64,000 bases of DNA from Trujillonella endophytica. Lineage in GTDB: Bacteria; Actinomycetota; Actinomycetes; Mycobacteriales; Geodermatophilaceae. Each line of letters starts with the position of its first letter. The stretch's first letter is position 1. The position numbers and the translations under genes were made by a program. Below are positions 51,246-61,681 of this stretch, piece by piece. The stretch is from assembly GCF_019799905.1 (NCBI RefSeq), contig NZ_JABGCI010000010.1:102534-166533 (forward strand), in the 5' to 3' direction. The notes under the pieces are model-generated. The model searched no databases and was not told the DNA's origin. It was given only the letters and a program-made list of their open reading frames with translations.

Positions 51246-51992
51246 TCAGCGGCTGAAGTGCGTGACCGGTCGCTCCTGCCGGACCCCGTCCACCACCACG
51301 TCCACCGCCTCGTCGAGGAAGGCGACCAGGCCGGCGACGGGCAGCACCGCGGCGGCCGGGGAGTCGTAGCTCCAGGCGACGTCGACCGGCCCGCCCGTGA
51401 CCGACCAGTAGTCGCTGGTCCGGCCCTTGTAGGGGCACTGCGTGCGGGTGTCGCTGGGCGTGAGGTGCTCGAGGCGGACGTCGGTGCGCGGCAGGTAGCA
51501 GCGCGTCGGCAGGCCCGTCTCGAACAGCAGCACCGGGGACGAGGACTCGGCGAGCACGACCCCGTCGAGCTCCACCCGTACGTGCCGCTGAGACCGCAGC
51601 GCGTCGACCCGCGCGTACGGGCTGCGGGGGTGGACGAAGACCTGCTCGTCCTCCTCGAACCACTCGTCCAGGGCCGACCACTCGAACCGCAGGTGGCCGG
51701 CGAGCGGCCCCTCGGCGTAGCCCCAGGCGGCGGCCGGCCGGACGACCCTGTCGGCCTGCAGGCCGTACCGGCGGGCGCGGCCCAGCGGCCGGTCCTCGTC
51801 CACTCCCTCGTCGACCAGCACGGCGGCGTCGACGTCGGCCCGCGGGACGTGGAACTGCGGGTACGGCGGCCACTCCCAGCCGTACCGGGCCCGCGTGGTG
51901 TCGAGGACGACGTGCCGGCCGAGGAACGCCCGCACCCGGCGGGGCACCGGCTCGACGTGTCCGACCGGGACGAGCGCCTGCGGATACGTCAC
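51246..51992 (-). CDS. DUF427 family protein (two DUF427 modules)
   Basis: A 248-residue protein with a duplicated DUF427 fold. The second copy is clear: VRVELDGVVLAESSSPVLLFE, LPTRCYLPRTDV, TQCPYKGRTSDYWSV and WSYDSPAAAV (about residues 135-230). The first half (about 15-130) is a divergent copy with FLGRHVVLDTTRARYGWEW. DUF427 proteins are common in actinobacteria and fungi; no activity is established to my knowledge. It lies between two paralogous lipoprotein genes on the same strand. Confidence 0.88.
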   Translation of the reverse strand: MTYPQALVPVGHVEPVPRRVRAFLGRHVVLDTTRARYGWEWPPYPQFHVPRADVDAAVLVDEGVDEDRPLGRARRYGLQADRVVRPAAAWGYAEGPLAGHLRFEWSALDEWFEEDEQVFVHPRSPYARVDALRSQRHVRVELDGVVLAESSSPVLLFETGLPTRCYLPRTDVRLEHLTPSDTRTQCPYKGRTSDYWSVTGGPVDVAWSYDSPAAAVLPVAGLVAFLDEAVDVVVDGVRQERPVTHFSR

Positions 51993-52024
51993 GCGACGAT
52001 CCTGCTCCCGGCGCCGCGCGTCCG

Positions 52025-52528
52025 TCAGCCGTTCGGGCAGTTCTGGTCGATCCAGTCGCCCACCCGCTCGAACGCGGGCCCCACCGTCGTCTCGCCGCCG
52101 TCGAGGACGGCGTCCACCTGCGCCTGCGCATCGGGGGCCGACGGATCGACCGCCGCGACGGTGTCGCGGAGGTCGGCGAAGCCGTCCTGCGAGGCCGACC
52201 AGTCCTCGGCGATCTCCTCCGGCGGCGTCACCGCGTCGAAGGCGTCCACGGTCTGCTGGAGGGCGTCGACCATCGGCTCGACGCCCATGTCCACGGCGGC
52301 GTTGAGGGCCGAGCCCACCTCCGTGAACACCTGCTTGCCGTCGGTGCAGAACTGCTCGAGCTCCGGGTCCAGCATCGGTGACGAGGAGCTGGAGCCGGAG
52401 GACGAGGACGACGAGCTGGGAGCGGTCGACGCCGGGCTGGCGGTCCCGTCGACCTCCTCGCTGCAGGCGGTCAGCACGAGTCCGGCGGCGAGGACGGTCG
52501 GGCCGAGGATCCGGCGGGGACGGCGCAC
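52025..52528 (-). CDS. Small secreted lipoprotein, paralogue B
   Basis: A 167-residue predicted lipoprotein with signal MRRPRRILGPTVLAAG, lipobox LTAC (Cys ~22) and a Ser-rich linker (a run of serines around 40-50). The mature domain begins FCTDGKQVFTEVG and ends DQNC. The central block FDAVTPPEEI...DW...DGFADLRD parallels paralogue A, as do the positions of both Cys. Likely a cell-surface helical protein; function unknown. It follows the chelatase gene by 37 bases and precedes the DUF427 gene by 32. Confidence 0.8.
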   Translation of the reverse strand: MRRPRRILGPTVLAAGLVLTACSEEVDGTASPASTAPSSSSSSSGSSSSSPMLDPELEQFCTDGKQVFTEVGSALNAAVDMGVEPMVDALQQTVDAFDAVTPPEEIAEDWSASQDGFADLRDTVAAVDPSAPDAQAQVDAVLDGGETTVGPAFERVGDWIDQNCPNG

Positions 52529-52565
52529 CGCCCCACGCTAGCCAGACCCGCCGAGCGGTGCGCCG

Positions 52566-53261
52566 TCAGCCGCGCGCGGCGTCGTAGCGGTCGAGGAGGA
52601 CGGCGGCCACGCGCTCGTCGGGCAGCAGCGGGGCGGTCACGGCGTCCGCACCCGCTGCCGTGAGCTTGTCGGCGAAGTGTCCCGGCGCGAGCAGGTAGGC
52701 GGCGACGACGACCCGCCCGGCGCCGGCCTGCCGGGCGGCGGCGACCGCGTCGGCCACCGGCGGCCGGGCGGCGGACCCGTACCCGGTCGTGACCGGGCCG
52801 GCCCACGAGCGCTGCAGCAGGTCCGCGGTGCCCTGGACGTCGGCGACCGACCGCGGGTCGCTGGACCCCGCGGCGGCCAGCACCACCGCGGTCCGCAGGT
52901 CCTGCGGATCGGCGCCGACCTCGAGCAGGCGGTCGGCGAGCACCTCGACCAGCCGCGGATCCGGGCCCAGCGGCCGGGCCGCCACGACGCCCTCCGCTCC
53001 ACGCACGGCGTCGGCGATGTCCACGTGCACGTGGTAGCCGCCGGACAGCAGCAGTGGGACGACGACGGCCCGCCGGCCCTCCGCGGCGAGGCCGGCGACG
53101 ACGTCGGTCACCGTCGGCGGCTGGACGTCGACGAAGGCGGCGGTGGTGTCCAGGCCGGGGCGCAGTTCGCGCGCGGCCAGGGCGAGCTCGGCCATCAGCC
53201 GCCGGCCGGCCGGGTTGCGGGTGCCGTGCGCGCAGGCGACCAGCACGGGGTCCTCCCTCAC
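52566..53261 (-). CDS. CbiX-like sirohydrochlorin chelatase
   Basis: A 231-residue protein with two CbiX-type halves. The N-terminal half has VACAHGTRNPAG with the metal-binding His and SGGYHVHVDIADAV with further His residues. The C-terminal half repeats the fold (AAAGSSDP, AYLLAPGHFADKL). CbiX/SirB proteins insert cobalt or iron into sirohydrochlorin for cobalamin or siroheme; the metal cannot be decided here. No other cobalamin or siroheme genes are adjacent. GTG 53261 overlaps the stop of the upstream SDR gene (GTGA). Confidence 0.88.
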   Translation of the reverse strand: MREDPVLVACAHGTRNPAGRRLMAELALAARELRPGLDTTAAFVDVQPPTVTDVVAGLAAEGRRAVVVPLLLSGGYHVHVDIADAVRGAEGVVAARPLGPDPRLVEVLADRLLEVGADPQDLRTAVVLAAAGSSDPRSVADVQGTADLLQRSWAGPVTTGYGSAARPPVADAVAAARQAGAGRVVVAAYLLAPGHFADKLTAAGADAVTAPLLPDERVAAVLLDRYDAARG

Positions 53262-54019
53262 AGGCCCTGCAGCATGCCGCCGTCGACCGGCAGCATCACG
53301 CCCGTCAGGTACGAGGCGGCGGGGGAGAGGCAGAACGCGGCCACCCGGCCGAACTCCTCCGGCCGGCCGTAGCGCCGCAGCGGGATCGACGCCTCCGAGG
53401 CGCGCCGGGCGGCGTCGGGGTCGGGGCTGCGGCGGTCCATCTGCACGATCCGGTCGGTGGCGATGCGGCCGGGCAGCAGCCCGAACACCCGGATGCCCCG
53501 CGGGCCGAGCTCCGTGGCCAGCGACTTCGCCGTCATGGCGAGCCCGGGGCGCAGGCCGTTGGAGATCGCCAGGTGGGCGATCGGCTCGCGGACGGAGGTG
53601 GAGAGGACCAGCCCGATCGCGGCGCCGTCGTCGAGGACGGGCACCAGCGCGCGGACCAGCCGGAGCGTGCCCAGGAACACCGAGTCGATCGACGCCCGCC
53701 AGTCCTCCTCGGAGGCGTCGAGCACGGTGCCGGGAGGCGGGCCGCCGACGCTGACCAGCGCGCCGTCGACCCGGCCGAGGCGGTCTCCCGCCTCCGTGAC
53801 GAGCCGCTCGGCGGCCGCGGCGTCGGCCAGGTCGGCCGCCGTCCCGAACGCCGCGGGCGCGCCGCCGAGCTCCTCGGCGGCGCGGGCGACCGAGTCGGGG
53901 GTGCGGGAGCTGACGAGCACCCGCGCCCCGTCGTCGACGAGGGCCCGGGCGGCCGCGAACCCCAGTCCCCGGCTCGCGCCGGTGAGCAGGTAGCCGCGGC
54001 CGCCCAGGCCCAGGTCCAT
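53258..54019 (-). CDS. Short-chain dehydrogenase/reductase, atypical active site
   Basis: A 253-residue SDR-fold protein. The coenzyme loop is GASRGLG (residues ~14-20), with SVGGPPPG for the usual NAG region and STSVREP around the catalytic Ser. Where classical enzymes have YxxxK, this one reads SNGLR within AISNGLRPGLAM, so Tyr and Lys are replaced. An SNxxR variant recurs in an SDR subgroup to my knowledge, so it may still be functional. The C-terminal PVDGGMLQGL is standard. ATG 54019 lies seven bases after the acn stop and the gene overlaps the chelatase gene. Confidence 0.88.
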   Translation of the reverse strand: MDLGLGGRGYLLTGASRGLGFAAARALVDDGARVLVSSRTPDSVARAAEELGGAPAAFGTAADLADAAAAERLVTEAGDRLGRVDGALVSVGGPPPGTVLDASEEDWRASIDSVFLGTLRLVRALVPVLDDGAAIGLVLSTSVREPIAHLAISNGLRPGLAMTAKSLATELGPRGIRVFGLLPGRIATDRIVQMDRRSPDPDAARRASEASIPLRRYGRPEEFGRVAAFCLSPAASYLTGVMLPVDGGMLQGL

Positions 54020-54026
54020 CAGCCGG

Positions 54027-56882
<2,856 letters not shown>

Positions 56883-57047
56883 TCTTCTGCGCCTACCCCT
56901 CGCTGGTTGCGTCGCGGCGTCTGCGTCGCGCTCGTTGCCACCCCCGATCATCCCAGCCCCCGCGGGCCCGTGTGCAGGTGAGGCGACCCTTTCCTCACCC
57001 GTGACGTGGCCCACGCCGCCGGTGCGGCAGCGGCGCCCCGGCGCTCC

Positions 57048-57060
57048 TACGGTGGACGGC
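57048..57060 (+). promoter_or_regulatory. -10 element suggesting leaderless sirtuin transcript
   Basis: TACGGT (57048-57053) lies seven bases before GTG 57061; no Shine-Dalgarno sequence. A GTG at 57052 overlaps the element and is therefore less likely to be the start. Confidence 0.35.
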
Positions 57061-57816
57061 GTGGCATCCGCCGATCCCGCTGCCGTCCCCGACTGGCTCC
57101 GCGACGCACGGCGGGTCACCGTGCTCACCGGCGCGGGCATCTCCACCGACAGCGGCATCCCGGACTACCGCGGCCCGAACGGTGTGTGGACCCGTGACCC
57201 GGACGCCGAGAAGCTCGTGACGCTGTCCTACTACGTGTCCGACCCCGACATCCGCCGCCGTGCCTGGCTGATGCGCCGTGACCTGCAGGTCGGCGACGTG
57301 CAGCCCAACGCCGGCCACCGGGCGCTGGTGGACCTCGAGCACCAGGGCCGGCTGCGGGCCCTGGTCACCCAGAACGTCGACGGGCTGCACCAGGCCGCCG
57401 GCTCCTCGCCGGACCTGGTCCTGGAGGTGCACGGCACCGTGCACGCCGTCGAGTGCCTCGACTGCGGGGACCGGACGACGACGGCGCAGGCGTTGGCCCG
57501 CGTCGACGCGGGGGAGCCCGACCCGGCGTGCCTGGTGTGCGGCGGGATCCTCAAGACCGCGACGATCAGCTTCGGCCAGGCCCTCGACGCGTCCGTGCTC
57601 GACGCGGCCGTCGCCGCCGCCGCCGACTGCGACGTCTTCCTCGCCGTCGGCACATCGCTCGGCGTGCACCCGGCCGCGGGCCTCACCGACGTCGCGGCGG
57701 CCACCGGCGCGCGGGTCGTCGTCGTCAACGCCGAGCCGACGCCCTACGACCACCTGGCGAGCCTCGTCGTCCGGGAGCCCATCGGCACCGCCCTGCCGCG
57801 GCTGCTGGCGGCATGA
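57061..57816 (+). CDS. NAD-dependent protein deacylase, Sir2 family
   Basis: A 251-residue sirtuin that uses NAD to remove acyl groups from protein lysines. NAD-binding motifs are GAGISTDSGIPDYRG (residues ~24-38) and TQNVDGLH. The catalytic His is in EVHGTVH. Zinc is held by two Cys pairs, CLDCGD and CLVCGG. GTSLGVHPAAG and VVVNAEPTP complete the fold. GTG 57061 was chosen for the sequence start and its spacing to a -10 element. It overlaps the next gene by four bases (ATGA). Confidence 0.95.
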   Translation: MASADPAAVPDWLRDARRVTVLTGAGISTDSGIPDYRGPNGVWTRDPDAEKLVTLSYYVSDPDIRRRAWLMRRDLQVGDVQPNAGHRALVDLEHQGRLRALVTQNVDGLHQAAGSSPDLVLEVHGTVHAVECLDCGDRTTTAQALARVDAGEPDPACLVCGGILKTATISFGQALDASVLDAAVAAAADCDVFLAVGTSLGVHPAAGLTDVAAATGARVVVVNAEPTPYDHLASLVVREPIGTALPRLLAA

Positions 57817-58133
57817 CCGACCGGGACCGGCTGCTGGCCCGCTACCGGGAACTCGTCCTCGGCGAGCTCCCGCGCCGGGCCCGCGAGGGGCGCTGGGTGG
57901 TCACCGCCGACCACTGCTTCGGGCGGATCGTGCTGGACACGGTCGTCGGCGGCCGCTGGTACGACGTGCTGGACCGTCGGCGCTCGCCGGCGTTCGCCCA
58001 GCTCGACGACGAGCGGCTGGCCGCGGCGGTGGCGCTCGCCGAGCGCATCCTGGCCGAGGGCGACCCGCTGCTGCGGGAGCTCGACGCGCGGAGCCTCGCC
58101 TGGCGCGGCAAGCCGGCGAAGCGGGCGTCGTGA
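57813..58133 (+). CDS. Small conserved protein of unknown function downstream of sirtuin
   Basis: A 106-residue soluble helical protein: MTDRDRLLARYRELVLGELP, then a WVVTADHCFGRIVLDTVVGG strand-helix region with an invariant-looking His-Cys, then a helix rich in Ala/Glu (LAAAVALAERILAEG). I recall similar uncharacterised actinobacterial proteins, sometimes loosely labelled as acetyltransferase-related, but no acetyl-CoA motif is visible. It overlaps both neighbours by four bases (ATGA and GTGA), so it is coupled to the sirtuin. Confidence 0.7.
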   Translation: MTDRDRLLARYRELVLGELPRRAREGRWVVTADHCFGRIVLDTVVGGRWYDVLDRRRSPAFAQLDDERLAAAVALAERILAEGDPLLRELDARSLAWRGKPAKRAS

Positions 58134-58552
58134 CGCTCCTCGCCGTCCACCTGGCGCTGTTCGCCGCCTACGCCGGGTTCCAGTGGACCGTGCGGCTGGT
58201 GGTCTACCCGCAGATGACGATGGTGCCGCCGGAGGCGTTCCCCGCCTACGAGCACCGCCACCAGCGGCTGGTCACCCGGGTGGTGGGGCCGCTGTTCGCC
58301 GGCCAGGCGGTCACCACGCTGTGGCTGCTGGTCGACCGGCCGGCCGGGACGCCGCTGCTCGCCGTCCTCGCGTCGGCCGCCTGCCTGGCGATCGTCCTCG
58401 AGCTGACCGCGCTGGGCGCCGTGCCGCAGCACCGGCGGCTGGACCGCGGCTGGGACCCGGCGGTGCACCGCCGGCTGGTGCACGTGGACACGCTGCGGGC
58501 GCTGACCGCGACGGCCGGCGTGGGGACGGCGCTCTGGCTGGTGCTCGCGTAG
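58130..58552 (+). CDS. Four-helix membrane protein of unknown function
   Basis: A 140-residue protein with about four hydrophobic helices (roughly 3-25, 55-70, 75-95, 120-139). FQWTVRLVVYPQM and a polar His-rich loop AYEHRHQRLVTRVVGP lie after helix 1, and VPQHRRLDRGWD after helix 3. The layout resembles DUF1772/anthrone-oxygenase-like small membrane proteins, but I would not assign activity. GTG 58130 overlaps the stop of the preceding gene. Third gene of a coupled sirtuin operon. Confidence 0.65.
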   Translation: MTLLAVHLALFAAYAGFQWTVRLVVYPQMTMVPPEAFPAYEHRHQRLVTRVVGPLFAGQAVTTLWLLVDRPAGTPLLAVLASAACLAIVLELTALGAVPQHRRLDRGWDPAVHRRLVHVDTLRALTATAGVGTALWLVLA

Positions 58553-58581
58553 CGGCCCGGCCCCGGGGGGAGCCGGGCCGC
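58552..58581. terminator. Bidirectional hairpin terminator
   Basis: Perfect 10-bp arms GCGGCCCGGC (58552-58561) and GCCGGGCCGC (58572-58581) in the 40-base gap between convergent genes; loop of ten bases. Confidence 0.65.
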
Positions 58582-58592
58582 GGAGGCGCCGC

Positions 58593-59963
58593 TCAGCCGA
58601 CGACGTGGCCGTGGGTGAACAGGCCGGCGGGGTCCACCCGGTGCTTCACCGCGAGCAGCCGCCGCCGGTCGGCCTCGTCCCACAGGGCCCCGACCTCCGC
58701 GCCGGTCACCGATCCGGCGAAGTTCAGCAGCGCCCGGCCGGTGGACCACGGGGCGACGGCGGCGACCACCGAGTCGACCACCGCGGGCACGATGCCGGCG
58801 ACCGGCGGGAACATCGGCCCGAGCACCCAGCAGGAGAAGGCGGCGTCCCGCCCGGCGACGGCGTTCGGGACGGCCGCGGGCCGCCCCACCGCCCCGCCCA
58901 GCTGCCGCAGCTCCACCAGCACCAGCGGCACGTCGACGTCCGGGCCGGCCGCCGCCAGCAGGGCGTCGACGGTCTCCGCGGTCAGCTCGCGCAGCAGCGT
59001 GCCGCGGTCGAGGACGGGCATCGGGTCGGTGGGGTCCATGTGGATGGCGTCGACCGCGGCGAACGGCATCTCGCCCACGCCGTCGAGCAGCGCCGGTGCC
59101 ACGGCCCGCATGGGCGCGAGCAGCGCGGCCCCCTCCTCGGCGCTGCCCAGGTGCGCCATCCGCAGGTGCACGACCGTCCGGCCGCGCAGTGGCTCCGGCA
59201 GCGCCGGGTCCGGAGGCAGCCGGAGGACGGCGATCGACGTCGTCGTCTCCTCGGGCAGCGTCGGCGCCCAGGCGCGGTAGGCGTGCAGCAGGTCGGCGGC
59301 GGCCGAGCCGGGGAAGAAGACGCCGCCGCCGTGGAGCCGGGCGACGGGGACCAGGTCGATCTCCAGCGCGGTGACGATCCCGAAGCTGCCCTTGCCGCCG
59401 CGCAGTGCCCAGAAGAGCTCGGGATCGGTGTCGGCGTCGACCGTGCGGAGCTCGCCGTCGCCGGTGACGATCTCGGCACGGCGGACGTGGTCGGCGGCGA
59501 ACCCGTACTTCCGGGCGAGGGGCCCGAGGCCGCCGCCGAGGGTGTAGCCGACCGCGCCGACGTCCGAGGACGACCCGGACAGCGGCGCGAGGCCGTGCGG
59601 GGCGGCGGCGTCGATCACCTGGCGCCACCGGACACCGGCGCCGATGCGGGCGGTGCGGGCGGCGGGGTCGACCGTCACCTCCGCCATGCGGGAGGTGGTG
59701 ACCAGGACGGCGCCCGACAGCGCCGAGGGGAGCCCGTGGCCGGTCGCCTGCACGGCCACGGACAGGCCGCGGGCGGCGGCCCAGCGCACGGCCGCGGCGA
59801 CGTCGGCGGCGCAGGTGGCGCCGACGACGACGGCCGGCGCCGGGGTGTGGGTGGTGGTGAAGGGAGCGACCTCGGCGGCCAGCCCGGGGTCTCCGGCGAG
59901 CAGGACGGGGCCGGCGACAAAGAGCTCGAGCTCGGCGGCGGACAGGTCGGCGGTGCTGGTCAT
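58593..59963 (-). CDS. FAD-linked oxidoreductase with berberine-bridge-like C-terminus
   Basis: A 456-residue flavoprotein. The FAD-binding type-4 domain spans about residues 40-210: VVVGATCAADVAAAVRWAA, QATGHGLPSAL with the His that often binds FAD covalently, IGAGVRW, GYTLGGGLGPLARKYG and GSFGIVTALEIDL. The substrate domain follows, and the C-terminus (LWDEADRRRLLAVKHRVDP...LF) is the BBE motif. No Cys at the second covalent site is seen. Substrate unknown; relatives oxidise sugars or secondary metabolites. Downstream of the RidA gene on the same strand. Confidence 0.88.
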   Translation of the reverse strand: MTSTADLSAAELELFVAGPVLLAGDPGLAAEVAPFTTTHTPAPAVVVGATCAADVAAAVRWAAARGLSVAVQATGHGLPSALSGAVLVTTSRMAEVTVDPAARTARIGAGVRWRQVIDAAAPHGLAPLSGSSSDVGAVGYTLGGGLGPLARKYGFAADHVRRAEIVTGDGELRTVDADTDPELFWALRGGKGSFGIVTALEIDLVPVARLHGGGVFFPGSAAADLLHAYRAWAPTLPEETTTSIAVLRLPPDPALPEPLRGRTVVHLRMAHLGSAEEGAALLAPMRAVAPALLDGVGEMPFAAVDAIHMDPTDPMPVLDRGTLLRELTAETVDALLAAAGPDVDVPLVLVELRQLGGAVGRPAAVPNAVAGRDAAFSCWVLGPMFPPVAGIVPAVVDSVVAAVAPWSTGRALLNFAGSVTGAEVGALWDEADRRRLLAVKHRVDPAGLFTHGHVVG

Positions 59964-60002
59964 GGCGGACTCCTGGGGAGAGAGGGGGACGGGGGACCGG
60001 GC

Positions 60003-60413
60003 TCAGCGCCCGGCGGTGACCTCGAGCTCGACGGCCATCCCGGGGATGGCCAGCCGGGAGACGCCGAGGAGGGTCATGGGCGGGGTGGCGCCGGCGGCGG
60101 CGAGCCGCTCGCCGAGCACGTCGTAGGCGGCGAGGACGGCGTCGACGTCGGTCGCGTAGACCGTCAGCCGCAGCACGTCGGCGAGGTCCATGCCGCCGGC
60201 GGCGAGCACGGCCTCGACGTTGGACACGGCCAGTGCCAGCTGGGCCGCGACGTCGCCCTCGTGCAGCAGGGCGCCGTCGTCGTCCACCGGCCCCTGGCCC
60301 GCCAGGGTCAGCAGCCGGGCCGGAGCCGGGCGCAGCTGTCCCTGGTCGAAGCCGAAGGCGGCGTTCCAGGTGGTCGGGTTGATCCGCTCGACCTGAGCGG
60401 GAGGAGCTGTCAT
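60003..60413 (-). CDS. RidA family protein
   Basis: A 136-residue Rid/YjgF-family protein; RidA members deaminate reactive enamine/imine intermediates. Features are LLTLAGQGPVDDDG, the helix AQLALAVSNVEAVLAAGG, DVLRLTVYATDVD and the C-terminal PGMAVELEVTA. The Arg that binds the substrate carboxylate in true RidA (usually in an R-P-C or similar segment) is not evident, since the stretch reads MTLLGVSRLAIPG, so it may belong to a Rid subgroup of other function. ATG 60413; the open frame upstream crosses the regulatory region. Divergent from the LuxR gene. Confidence 0.85.
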   Translation of the reverse strand: MTAPPAQVERINPTTWNAAFGFDQGQLRPAPARLLTLAGQGPVDDDGALLHEGDVAAQLALAVSNVEAVLAAGGMDLADVLRLTVYATDVDAVLAAYDVLGERLAAAGATPPMTLLGVSRLAIPGMAVELEVTAGR

Positions 60414-60457
60414 GGGGACGAACCTGGCCGCGCGCCGCCGGGCAGCCCATCCCAGCG

Positions 60458-60481
60458 ACCTGGGGAGTTCGTCCCCCAGGT
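60458..60481. promoter_or_regulatory. Palindromic candidate operator between ridA-like and luxR-type genes
   Basis: ACCTGGGG (60458-60465) and CCCCAGGT (60474-60481) form perfect 8-bp arms around 8 bases. A third half-site CCTGGGG follows at 60483-60489. It sits in the 113-base divergent gap, a natural site for the adjacent regulator. Confidence 0.5.
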
Positions 60482-60526
60482 TCCTGGGGGTACCGGCGGG
60501 CCCGCGGCGCGGCCACACTGCCGCCC

Positions 60527-61672
60527 GTGACGACGATGCTGGCCGAGCGCGTGCGGGCGCAGGTCGACGGGCTGGCCGCGAGCGGCCTGGACGCGGACAC
60601 CTTCACGGCGACCGCCTTCGACGTGCTCCGCCGGGCGGTGCCGTTCGTCGCGGGGTGCGTCGGCACCGCCGACCCGGCCACCGGCCTCATCACCGGCACC
60701 GTCAAGCACGGCGGCCTGACGAACGCCACCGACGACGAGTGGGCCCACTACGAGTACGAGCTGGACGACCCCACGGCGTTCCTGCGGGTGGCGCGGCGGC
60801 CCGGCGGGGTGCTGGCGCTCTCGGCGCAGGAGGACGGGCTGGTCGGCCGGTCACCCCGCTTCCAGGACTTCATGCGGCCGGTGTGGGGCTTCGACGACGA
60901 GGTGCGGCTGGCGCTGCGCACCGACGACAGCACCTGGGGCTTCATGGCCCTCTTCCGCGACGGGGCCGGCACCTTCACGGCCGCGGACCAGGCCTTCCTC
61001 AGCAGCGTGGCGCCGTCACTGGCCACCGGCCTGCGCGCGGGCCTGCTGGTCACCTCCGCCGGCCGGGCGCCGCAGGTCGACGGACCGGCGGTGGTGGTGG
61101 TGGACCCCCGCGGGGAGGTGGTCTCGGCGAGCCTGGGGGCCGAGGCCCGGATCGCCGACCTCGGCGGGGGGCCGGTGGGGGACTCGGCGCTGCCGATGGC
61201 CCTGCTGACCCTGGTGCGGGCGGCCCGGCGGGCGACGACCGACGGCCGGCCGGCGGTCCCGCGGCTGCGGCTGCGCACCCTGTCCGGGCACTGGGTGGTC
61301 GCGCACGCCTCACCGCTGGTGGGCCGGGACGGCGTGGCGACGGACGTCGTCGTCACCATCGAGGAGGCGCGGCCGCCGGAGATCGTGCCCCTGGTGGTCG
61401 CCGCCTTCGGGCTGACCCCGCGCGAGCGGGACGTCGTCGCGCTGGTGCTGCAGGGCGTGGACACGACCGCGATCGGCCGCGCGCTGCACCTGTCGGCCTA
61501 CACGGTGCAGGACCACCTCAAGTCGATCTTCACCAAGGCGGGGGTCCGCAGCCGCCGGGAGCTCACCGCCCGCGTCTTCTACGACCAGTACGCGCCACGC
61601 CTGGCCGCGGGCGCCGACGTCGGCCCGACGGGGTGGTTCGCGACCCCTGCCGGAACGGCTGCCGAGCACTAA
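60527..61672 (+). CDS. LuxR-type transcriptional regulator with GAF-like sensor region
   Basis: A 381-residue regulator. The N-terminal ~170 residues look like a GAF-type sensor (AVPFVAGCVGTADPATGLI, WGFMALFRDGAGTFTAADQA). A PAS-like middle region has VVVVDPRGEVVSAS. The C-terminal LuxR helix-turn-helix is intact: FGLTPRERDVVALVLQGVD, then TTAIGRALHLSAYTVQDHL and KSIFTKAGVRSRRELTARVF. No phosphoacceptor receiver domain, so it is a one-component regulator with an unknown signal. GTG 60527. It faces the RidA/FAD-oxidoreductase pair across a palindrome and is followed by the acyl-CoA ligase gene nine bases later. Confidence 0.9.
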   Translation: MTTMLAERVRAQVDGLAASGLDADTFTATAFDVLRRAVPFVAGCVGTADPATGLITGTVKHGGLTNATDDEWAHYEYELDDPTAFLRVARRPGGVLALSAQEDGLVGRSPRFQDFMRPVWGFDDEVRLALRTDDSTWGFMALFRDGAGTFTAADQAFLSSVAPSLATGLRAGLLVTSAGRAPQVDGPAVVVVDPRGEVVSASLGAEARIADLGGGPVGDSALPMALLTLVRAARRATTDGRPAVPRLRLRTLSGHWVVAHASPLVGRDGVATDVVVTIEEARPPEIVPLVVAAFGLTPRERDVVALVLQGVDTTAIGRALHLSAYTVQDHLKSIFTKAGVRSRRELTARVFYDQYAPRLAAGADVGPTGWFATPAGTAAEH

Positions 61673-61681
61673 CGTTCTGCC
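61670..61681 (+). promoter_or_regulatory. -10 element suggesting leaderless acyl-CoA ligase transcript
   Basis: TAACGT (61670-61675) overlaps the stop codon of the LuxR gene and ends six bases before the ATG at 61682. Confidence 0.35.

Noticed and set aside
58246..60729. Long minus-strand frame over the FAD oxidoreductase and RidA genes.
   Set aside because: It is another reading frame of two recognised genes on the same strand and of the membrane gene's complement.
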